From assembly GCA_903918705.1 (NCBI GenBank), contig CAIXFP010000695.1, positions 1 through 7,007 of the forward strand: 7,007 bases of DNA. Direction: 5' to 3'. The stretch is from an uncultured Pseudomonadota bacterium (lineage in GTDB: Bacteria; Pseudomonadota; Gammaproteobacteria; Burkholderiales; Thiobacillaceae). Made by a program: the position numbers and the translations under genes. The first letter of the stretch is position 1. Every line of letters starts with the position of its first letter. Shown one piece after another: positions 1-6,851 of this stretch. The notes under the pieces are model-generated. The model did not search any database. It worked only from the letters and a program-made list of their open reading frames with translations, and had not been told where the DNA came from.

Positions 1-24
1 CGAACAGCAGGGTGGCGGGGTCGC

Positions 25-28
<4 letters not shown>
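1..28 (-). CDS. Start of a probable response regulator (partial, runs off the left edge)
   Basis: Only nine codons are visible, reading MSDPATLLF. The start codon overlaps the stop of the upstream kinase gene in an ATGA arrangement. A GGGAG ribosome-binding element lies about 10 bases upstream (plus-strand 39-43). A short polar lead followed by a 'TLLF' beta strand is how many receiver domains begin, just before the acidic Asp pair, and both receivers upstream in this operon have the similar 'TLLLVDDEP'. A response regulator is therefore the best guess, and it would suit a gene placed directly after a kinase. This rests on nine residues and operon context, so the family is inference. The start itself is well supported by the overlap. 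Confidence 0.5.
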
Positions 29-1084
<1,056 letters not shown>

Positions 1085-1098
<14 letters not shown>

Positions 1099-3499
1099 CC
1101 GTCGTCTCCTCATGAGTGACCGGCAGGGTCACCCGGAACCTGCTGCCCTGGCCGACAAGGCTTGCCACCTCGATGCGGCCGTGGTGCTTCTGGATGATGC
1201 CGTAAGCCAGCGACAAGCCCAGTCCGGTGCCCCTGCCCACCGGTTGGGTGGTGAAGAAGGGGTCGAAGATGCGACCCTGGATATCCTCGGGTATGCCCTT
1301 TCCGGTATCCGCCACCTCCACCCAGACTTCCGCGCCGCCAGGCGCCACCCCCGTGCGCAGGGTGATGCGGCCGCGCGGGCCTTCGATGGCGTGGGCGGCG
1401 TTGAGCAGCAGGTTCATGAACACCTGGTTGAGCTGGGAGGGCAGGCATTCCACCTCCGGCAGTTCGCCAAATTCCTTGAACACATCGGCGCGGTATTTGA
1501 TTTCGTTTTGAACGATGTTGAGGGTGCTTTCCAGCCCCTGGCGCAGGTCGGCATATTGCCAGTCGGGGGAACTGTCCAGGCGCGAGAAATCCTTCAAATC
1601 CTGGATGATCTTGCGCACCCGGGTGATGCCTTCCCTCGATTCGCCCAGCAGTTGCGGGATGTCCTCGCGCAGATAGGGCAGGTCGAGTTTTTTTCTGAGG
1701 TCGGCCAGTTCCCCGCGTGCCGTGACGGGCAAGGCGGATTCCGCCGCTTCATAGCGCTCGATCAGGGCGAACAGGTCACGCAGATAGTTCTCCAGAGTGC
1801 CCAGGTTGGAATGCACATAGCCGATGGGATTGTTGATTTCGTGCGCCACCCCGGCGGCGAGCTGGCCGATGGAGGCGAGCTTTTCCGATTGCAGCAACTG
1901 AGTCTGCGCCTCCTGGAGCTTGCGATGCAGGCTTTCCAGTTCCCGGTACTGTTCCTGCAGCAGGGACTGGGAGCGGGTGCGCTCGGCGATATCGGCCTCC
2001 AGCTGCTGCATGGCGCGCGACAGGGCCTCGGTGCGTTCATCCACCCGCTTTTGCAGTTCCACGTTGATGTCCTGGAGCGACGCCTCCATCTGCTTGCGGG
2101 CGGTGATGTCGGTGCGGATGGCAATGTATTGGTAGGGTTTTCCGGCCGTGCCGAGGAACGGGACGATGGTGGATTCCAGCCAGTAGCGGCTTCCATCGCG
2201 GCGGCGATTGCAAATTTCGCCATGCCATACCCGGCCGGAGGTAATGGTCCGCCACAGGGCCACAAAATAGTCGCGCGGATGCAGGCCGGAATTGAGGATG
2301 CCGTGGGTACGGCCGATCAATTCCTCGCGGGCGTAACCGGATATCGCGCAGAACTTGTCGTTGACGTAGGTGATGCAGCCGCCGATGTCGGCGATGCTGA
2401 CAATGGCGTGTTCGTCCAGGGCGGTCTTCTGCGCCTGCAGTTCCTGGTTGGTCTCCTCCAGCAGCGTGTACATGCGTTCCAGCGCGGTCAAATCCTGGGC
2501 CACGCACAACACGCCCTTGCTGATTCCGGCGTCCAGAACCGGGGTGTGGGCGATGAGATAGTGGCCCTCCTGACCATCGCGCAGGGAAGTCAGATGCTGG
2601 TCGCGGCGCGCGGTTTCGCCGCTGTCCATGGCGGCGCGGTCCAGTTCGTCGCTGTTGCGGCCTTCCACCTCGCCCCACAACAAGGCCTCATTCTTGCCGG
2701 CGATTTCCGCGTCGGGCAGGCCGGTCATGCGGGCAAAGCCGCTGTTGAACCAGGCGATGCGCAATTGAACGTCCTTGAACCAGACCGGCACCGGAATGTT
2801 GTCCAGAAGCACCCGCGCGTCGCGCTCCCGTTCCCGCAGGCGTCCCAGCAACAGGGCCTGGCGGCGGATCACCACCACGGCGATGAGGGTGGCCAGCAGG
2901 ATCGCCACCACGGCGCTGGCGATCATGAGGTTGCGCGCCAACTGGTAATGGTCGTGCGCCTCCGCGGCGGCCACATGGCCGCGGCGGACCTGCTCGTCGA
3001 GCAACTGGCGCAGCCGCAGCGTGGCCAGGTTCTGCACCGGGATGACCACGGACAGCAAAAGGCGCTGGGCGTCTTCCCGATGTTCCGCCACGGCCAGGTC
3101 CAGCACCCCGTCCTGGGCCAGGGAACCGCGCGCGGTATACATGGCCTGTTGCTTCAGGAGTTCCCGCTCCAGGGGAGACAGTTTCATGTTCAGCAACTGT
3201 TCCCGCGCGCGCCGGAACACCCCGGCCAGTTCGTAGTAATGGGGCACCATGGCATCGCGCGCGAACGGGTCGGTTTCCAGCAGGATGGCGTGCAGCAGCA
3301 AGGCGCGGTCGCGGGCGGCGATGACCATCTCGGTCACCAACCGGGTACGCTCGTTGTTGCCCTCGACGATGTCGCTGATGGTGTCGTGCATGCCGCGCAA
3401 GTAATACAGGCCGACGCCGGCCAGCGCCAGCAGGAGCGCGATGACCAGCAGGAAACCGGTGAGGAGGCCGCCGACGGGGGCGTGTCGCGCCAGTTTCAT
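1085..3499 (-). CDS. Membrane sensor histidine kinase: periplasmic helical domain, two PAS domains, HisKA, HATPase_c
   Basis: This 804-residue protein has two membrane helices (about 11-33 and 190-212). They flank a roughly 155-residue periplasmic region that is nearly all helical and resembles the four-helix-bundle sensor of chemoreceptors (4HB_MCP). The cytoplasmic part follows: PAS 1 (about 226-340); PAS 2 with its PAC motif (about 355-472, ending IRTDITARKQME); a coiled coil (470-540); and the kinase core. The H box is GVAHEINNP with His553, and Glu554/Asn557 form the ExxN phosphatase motif. The N box is near 690-704, G1 is DTGKG (731-735), the F box FDPFFTT (745-751) and G2 GTGLGLS (757-763). 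All catalytic motifs are present. There is no C-terminal receiver, so phosphate should pass to the separate receivers in the operon. The start lies 12 bases after the HDOD stop with no clear Shine-Dalgarno, so translation may depend on coupling; the first membrane helix requires this start. The ligand is unknown. Confidence 0.93.
1105..1110 (-). promoter_or_regulatory. Ribosome-binding site of the soluble kinase gene
   Basis: The minus strand reads AGGAGA six bases before ATG 1098, inside the end of the membrane kinase gene. It favours ATG 1098 over the in-frame ATG at 1113, which immediately abuts this site. Confidence 0.8.
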
Positions 3500-3511
3500 G
3501 GCGTGGCCCGA

Positions 3512-4366
3512 TTAAGCGGCGAGCAGCGCGCAGTAGCCTTCATGTTCCTGCTCGATGCCGAACAACATGAGTTTCAACTCCGCCGGATCGAGGCCGATGC
3601 GGCGCCAGGCCAGCGGGTCCATGGGGGGCACCAGCTCGTTCGGGTCGCCGGACAGGTCGAGCGCATGGGCGAGGATGTTGGCGACATGCACCACGTCGCC
3701 CAGAGTCGGCCTGGTAGCGCCGCCGGGCGCCTGCTCCGGCGCGTGATGCAACGCCACCGCCCGCGAGATCTCGGCCGGAAAGCGCCAGCGTTCCGCCAAT
3801 GCCTCGCCGACCCGTGCATGATCGAAGCCTAGCAATTCCCGCTCCGCCTCGACCCGTTCGCAATCGTGGGCCGCCCGGTATTCCAGCACCCGGGCGTAAT
3901 GCCGGGGCCGGGTGGTGAGCAGCACCAGCACGCCGATGTCATGCAGCAACCCGGCGGTAAACGCGGCCTCCACGTCGAGTTCGGCGCTTCGCGCCAGCGC
4001 CCGCGCGCACAGCGCGGCGCCGATGCCGTGGCGCCAGAAGCGGGGCAGGTCGAAGGCGTCGTGCGGCGGCGGCGCGAAATAGCCGGTCACCGAGGCCGCC
4101 GTCACCAGGCTGCCCACGGCGCGAAAACCGAGGATGACGATGGCGTCGTGAATGCTCGCCACCCGGTGCGGGATGCCGTAGAAGGGGGAATTGGCGACGC
4201 GCAGGGCGCGCGCGGCCAGGGACTGGTCCTTGGCGATGCCCTCGGCGAGCTGGTCGATGCCGGCGGCTTCATCGTCCAGGGTGCGCACCAGCTCGCTTAC
4301 CGCCGCCGGAAGGGAGGGCAACTCGTGGATGTCCGCCAGGACTTCATCCAGGCTGAGCGCCGTCAT
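3512..4366 (-). CDS. HDOD domain signalling protein
   Basis: This 284-residue protein has no membrane segment and should be cytoplasmic. The HDOD domain spans about residues 14-210. It starts with the typical 'ELPSLPAAVSELVRTLDD' helix, followed by the 'AIAKDQSLAARALRVANSPFYG'-like block (here beginning GIAKDQSL, 43-64) and the 'SIHDAIVILG' block (71-80). HDOD proteins are a non-canonical HD family usually thought to act as signalling or scaffolding modules. This one nevertheless keeps residues at every position expected of HD metal ligands: His113 (FWRHGI), His142-Asp143 (LLHDIG), His183 (FDHARVGEAL), His207-His208 (ALHHAPE) and Asp224. The C-terminal 60 residues are helical. ATG 4366 overlaps the upstream stop as ATGA and has AGGAG eight bases upstream, so the start is secure. 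HDOD genes often sit with kinases, receivers and c-di-GMP enzymes, as here. The biochemical activity is unknown. Confidence 0.93.
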   Translation of the reverse strand: MTALSLDEVLADIHELPSLPAAVSELVRTLDDEAAGIDQLAEGIAKDQSLAARALRVANSPFYGIPHRVASIHDAIVILGFRAVGSLVTAASVTGYFAPPPHDAFDLPRFWRHGIGAALCARALARSAELDVEAAFTAGLLHDIGVLVLLTTRPRHYARVLEYRAAHDCERVEAERELLGFDHARVGEALAERWRFPAEISRAVALHHAPEQAPGGATRPTLGDVVHVANILAHALDLSGDPNELVPPMDPLAWRRIGLDPAELKLMLFGIEQEHEGYCALLAA

Positions 4367-4686
4367 CCCAATTGCTCCTGGCGGTAGTCGAGCATGGCTT
4401 CAAACAGCCGCCGATCCGCCTCGGCCTCACCGGCTCGGCGGAACAGGTGGGCCAGGCGGATGCGGATGGCTTCGCGGCGGGCTTGACGCTCATCTTCCGT
4501 CTGCGTTGCCTCTCCGGCCACGCAGACCTGGCCGATGCCTCGCCGCCGCAGCGCGGCCAGCAAGGCTACAGTCAGTTCACCGCCAGCAGCCAGCAAAATC
4601 GTGCCGTGTGCGTCGCGGATGTCGCAGGCCAGGCGCATGCCGGGCAGGGCGCGATCCAGGGGCATGGGGTTCGGGCCACCACTCAT
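4363..4686 (-). CDS. Small conserved-looking protein of unknown function
   Basis: I do not recognise a named family for this 107-residue protein. Residues 9-56 follow a 'LpGMrLA.dirda.G.iLLaaGgeLT..llaaLrrrGI.qV.V' pattern. Short beta-rich modules like this occur next to, or at the N-terminus of, HD-GYP and HDOD signalling proteins. Residues 62-107 are a charged amphipathic helix (TEDERQARREAIRIRLAHLF and onward) that could bind a partner. There is no signal peptide or membrane helix. I chose ATG 4686 because it overlaps the upstream stop as ATGA, matching neighbouring junctions. The open frame continues upstream to an ATG at 4854, but that stretch lies inside the receiver gene in another frame and reads as low-complexity, GC-driven sequence. 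ATG 4665 (residue 8) is a second possibility. Placement directly before the HDOD gene, again with an ATGA overlap, suggests a role with that protein (inference). Confidence 0.78.
   Translation of the reverse strand: MSGGPNPMPLDRALPGMRLACDIRDAHGTILLAAGGELTVALLAALRRRGIGQVCVAGEATQTEDERQARREAIRIRLAHLFRRAGEAEADRRLFEAMLDYRQEQLG
4375..4379 (-). promoter_or_regulatory. Ribosome-binding site of the HDOD gene
   Basis: The minus strand reads AGGAG eight bases before ATG 4366. It lies inside the end of the small upstream gene and supports both the start and the ATGA overlap at this junction. Confidence 0.75.
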
Positions 4687-5483
4687 TCGCAGATCTCGCA
4701 GGGCAACAGGGCCAGAAGCACGCCACGCGAGCTCGAATGCTGGCCCATCGTTTTGTAGATCACGCGGTACTTGCCGCCTTTGTGCACGATTTGCTCCGGG
4801 ATGGTTTCCGGCGCGTCGAGCCAGGGGCACATGCTCTCCGGCAGGACCGTGCACGCATCCCGTCCCAACAGCGGCACATTGCCGCCCAGCCGGGTGTCGG
4901 CGGCCGTGTTGGAGAGCGCGATCATTCTGGTTTCATCGATGCCGACGATAGGCCAGGGGATCAGTTGCAACACTTCCTGCAAAGTGTCCAACGCGGTTTC
5001 TAACTGCCGCGCCTGGCGTTCCCGTTCCGCCACATGCGCCTGCAAGTCCAGGTTGGCCGCCCGCAGCGCCCCGCTCAGGCGGCGGTTCTCGTCGGTGACT
5101 TCCTTGCCGCGGAAGGCCTCGCGCACCTGCTCGCGCAACTGCCCGTCGTCCCAGGGTTTGGTCAGGAATTTGTATATGGCGCCTTCATTGATGGCATCGG
5201 TGATGAATTGCAGGTCGGTATAGCCGGACAACACGATGCGGATGGTTTCCGGATGCATCTCCTTGGCCCGGCGCAGGAACTCGACCCCGTTCATGCCCGG
5301 CATGCGCTGGTCGGCCAGGATCACGTCGACCCGCTCCCGGCTGAGCAGTTCGAGGGCCTTTTCCGGATCGTCGCAGGCGAGGATGCGGTAACCATCGCGG
5401 CGCAAGGTGCGCTGCAAGGCGGCGAGAATGTTGGGCTCGTCATCCACCAGGAGCAGGGTGCGGTCAGGAGGCGTGGCGATCAT
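4683..5483 (-). CDS. Response regulator: receiver, coiled coil and PAS-like C-terminus
   Basis: This 266-residue cytoplasmic protein begins with a receiver domain (about 8-125). The acidic pair is Asp14/Asp15 in LLVDDEPNIL, the phosphoacceptor is Asp58 in ILADQRMPGMNG, the switch residue is Ser86 in IVLSG and the conserved lysine is Lys109 in FLTKPWDD. The DQRMPGM and TKPWDD signatures place it with HupR/RpfG-like receivers. A coiled coil (about 130-170) follows, then a roughly 95-residue PAS-like domain starting at LIPWPIVGIDETRMIALSN (174-192). No DNA-binding, GGDEF, EAL or HD-GYP output is present, so it probably acts through protein contacts or by relaying a signal. Four cysteines (211, 219, 262, 265) lie in the C-terminal part, the last two as CxxC. 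ATG 5483 overlaps the upstream stop as ATGA. No good Shine-Dalgarno precedes it, so coupled re-initiation is likely. The PAS assignment is by pattern only. Confidence 0.9.
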   Translation of the reverse strand: MIATPPDRTLLLVDDEPNILAALQRTLRRDGYRILACDDPEKALELLSRERVDVILADQRMPGMNGVEFLRRAKEMHPETIRIVLSGYTDLQFITDAINEGAIYKFLTKPWDDGQLREQVREAFRGKEVTDENRRLSGALRAANLDLQAHVAERERQARQLETALDTLQEVLQLIPWPIVGIDETRMIALSNTAADTRLGGNVPLLGRDACTVLPESMCPWLDAPETIPEQIVHKGGKYRVIYKTMGQHSSSRGVLLALLPCEICE

Positions 5484-6682
5484 GGCCGGGAGGGCTTGAG
5501 CGAGGCGAGGACGGCCTGGACGCGGAAGGCTTCGCGGATGCGCTCGCGCAAATGCGCGTCGTCCCAGGGCTTGGTGAAGAATTTGTAGACGGCGCCGTCG
5601 TTGATGGCGTCCAACACGGCTGGCAGTTCGGCCTGGCCGGAAAGAATGATGCGCAGGCAGTCCGGATGCATGGTCTTCACCCTGGACAGGAATTCGGTGC
5701 CGGCCATGCCCGGCATGCGCTGGTCGGAGATGACCACCTGGACGGGTTCCAGGGCCAGTCGTTCCAGCCCTTCCACCGCGTTGTTGGCGGTAAGGATGCG
5801 ATAGCCCTCCTGGCGCAGCATGCGACGTAACGCCGAAAGTATGGCCGGCTCGTCATCCACCAGCAGCAGGGTTCGCGCCGCTTCTTCCGGCTGGCCGGAA
5901 ACGGTCTTGCCCTGGGCGAGCAGGGCCAGGTAGTCGGCCTCGGGTACCGGGCGGCTGAACAGGAAGCCCTGGATTTCGTCGCAACCGAGCCGGCGCAGAT
6001 AGGCGAGCTGCGCCTCGGTTTCCACCCCCTCGGCCACCACCCGCAGCCCCAGGCGGTGGGCCAGGGCGATGATGGCGGCGACGATAGCAGCGGTGTTTGC
6101 CTCCTCGACCATGAGCCGCACGAATGATTGGTCGATCTTGAGGGCATCCAGGGGAAACCGGCTGAGGTTGGCGAAACAGGAATAGCCGGTGCCGAAGTCG
6201 TCCAGGGAGATTTTCACGCCGATGTCCTTGAGCCGAAGCAGCAAGGCGCTGGCGGCCTCGGGATCGTCCATCAACATGCTTTCGGTCAGTTCCAGTTCCA
6301 GGCATTCGGGCCTCACTCCATGGCGTGCCAGTGCGTCGGACACCACGGCTTCCAGATTGCCGGCGAGCAACTGGCGCGCCGAGACGTTCACCGCCAAGCG
6401 GGTGTCGCCGATGCCGATCTTCGCCCAGGTCTGGAGGTAGGCGCAGGCCGCATCGATGACCCAGGCGCCGATGGGCACGATCAGCCCGGATTTCTCCGCC
6501 ACCGGAATGAATTCGCCCGGTTGCGTGAGCCGCTCGCCGCGCCACCAGCGCAACAAGGCTTCGGCGCCATGGATGCGGCCGTTGTGAAGATCGCCCTTGG
6601 CCTGAAAAAAAAGCTCGAGCTCACCCCGTTGCATGGCCTGGCTCAGGTCTGACTCCAGTTCCAGAGCCGGCGCCTGGCTCAT
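5480..6682 (-). CDS. EAL-domain c-di-GMP phosphodiesterase with C-terminal receiver
   Basis: This 400-residue protein is first in the operon. The EAL domain (about 10-255) has the usual catalytic set: Glu41 in GAEALLRW, Asn99 in VNVSARQL, Glu131 in LELTES, Asp161-Asp162 in DDFGTGYS, Lys182 in LKIDQSFV, Glu218 in EGVET and Gln238 in IQGFLFSRPV. It should therefore hydrolyse c-di-GMP to pGpG. A receiver (about 269-388) follows, with Asp276/Asp277, phosphoacceptor Asp320 in VISDQRMPGM, Ser348 and Lys371 in FFTKPWDD. It closely resembles the receiver of the next gene. The usual domain order is receiver then EAL, so this arrangement is reversed. No GGDEF domain or membrane segment is present. ATG 6682 was chosen because GGAGG lies six bases upstream. 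The frame stays open to 6982, but that extension covers the promoter region and the divergent waaC-like gene. Confidence 0.95.
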   Translation of the reverse strand: MSQAPALELESDLSQAMQRGELELFFQAKGDLHNGRIHGAEALLRWWRGERLTQPGEFIPVAEKSGLIVPIGAWVIDAACAYLQTWAKIGIGDTRLAVNVSARQLLAGNLEAVVSDALARHGVRPECLELELTESMLMDDPEAASALLLRLKDIGVKISLDDFGTGYSCFANLSRFPLDALKIDQSFVRLMVEEANTAAIVAAIIALAHRLGLRVVAEGVETEAQLAYLRRLGCDEIQGFLFSRPVPEADYLALLAQGKTVSGQPEEAARTLLLVDDEPAILSALRRMLRQEGYRILTANNAVEGLERLALEPVQVVISDQRMPGMAGTEFLSRVKTMHPDCLRIILSGQAELPAVLDAINDGAVYKFFTKPWDDAHLRERIREAFRVQAVLASLKPSRP

Positions 6683-6688
6683 CCGTGC

Positions 6689-6693
6689 CCTCC
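6689..6693 (-). promoter_or_regulatory. Ribosome-binding site of the EAL-receiver gene
   Basis: The minus strand reads GGAGG, a full Shine-Dalgarno core, six bases before ATG 6682. It fixes the start inside a frame that stays open for another 300 bases upstream. Confidence 0.85.
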
Positions 6694-6746
6694 GGGCGAA
6701 CGCGGGTGACAAAGGGTGAGCGGGAAAGAGGGCATGGCGTCGGTCA

Positions 6747-6794
6747 AAACTTGAGGACAACGAAGTTAGCGGCCGCCCCCGCGCAAACTTGAGG
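6747..6794. repeat. Pair of direct 10-base repeats in the divergent intergenic region
   Basis: The plus strand reads AAACTTGAGG at 6747-6756 and again at 6785-6794, 38 bases apart start to start. The distal copy contains the -35 of the candidate FliA promoter. The proximal copy has no matching -10 at the right distance. It could be a decayed second promoter, a regulator binding site, or chance. Confidence 0.5.
6766..6792 (-). promoter_or_regulatory. Candidate sigma-28 (FliA) promoter of the signalling operon
   Basis: Read on the minus strand, TCAAGTTT (6792-6785) is followed by an 11-base spacer and GCCGCTAA (6773-6766). The known FliA consensus is roughly TAAAGTTT or TCAAG-type at -35, N11, and GCCGATAA at -10. 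The -10 here has one mismatch (C for A at its fifth base), and the spacing is exact. Transcription would start near 6757-6760, giving a leader of about 75 bases before the EAL-receiver gene. Position and orientation suit that gene. The match was found by eye and no score was computed. Confidence 0.6.
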
Positions 6795-6800
6795 GCCGCT
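6768..6800. repeat. Inverted repeat flanking the candidate promoter core
   Basis: AGCGGCC at 6768-6774 is matched by its reverse complement GGCCGCT at 6794-6800, with 19 bases between. The left arm overlaps the -10 of the candidate FliA promoter and the right arm begins just beyond its -35. It may be an operator, but seven-base arms in GC-rich DNA can arise by chance. No T-run follows, so it is not a terminator. Confidence 0.35.
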
Positions 6801-6835
6801 GTCCCGCCGCGAACTGGGCGTGGCCGCACCTCTCC

Positions 6836-6844
6836 TGCTATCTT
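6836..6844 (+). promoter_or_regulatory. Possible extended -10 element for the waaC-like gene
   Basis: The plus strand reads TGCTATCTT, an extended -10 (TGn plus TATCTT) ending seven bases before ATG 6852. No good -35 is visible at 16-18 bases upstream. If used, transcription would begin almost at the start codon, giving a leaderless mRNA. That would fit the absence of a Shine-Dalgarno. The evidence is weak. Confidence 0.3.
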
Positions 6845-6851
6845 CGCGGCC

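Noticed and set aside
1099..1113. Start of the soluble kinase at ATG 1113 (adding MRRRR).
   Set aside because: This ATG abuts the AGGAGA ribosome-binding site that serves ATG 1098.
1688..1694. A seven-A run on the coding strand of the membrane kinase (A AAA AAA in frame, codons for Arg-Lys-Lys) that could act as a slippery site.
   Set aside because: The protein is complete and all kinase motifs follow in frame. I see no evident stimulatory structure, and such runs at Lys-Lys codons are common by chance.
4687..4854. Upstream extension of the small protein to ATG 4854.
   Set aside because: The stretch lies wholly inside the receiver gene in another frame and looks like non-coding Arg/Pro/Ala-rich sequence. 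ATG 4686 matches the ATGA overlap pattern of the operon.
4191..5003. Plus-strand open frame of about 270 codons across the HDOD, small-protein and receiver genes.
   Set aside because: It is antisense to three supported genes, has no recognisable domain and no ribosome-binding site, and its composition is that of a shadow frame.
6769..6776. GCGGCCGC palindrome in the intergenic region.
   Set aside because: It is an eight-base palindrome that happens to be a rare-cutter restriction site. It is short and expected now and then in GC-rich DNA, with no sign of a regulator site on its own.
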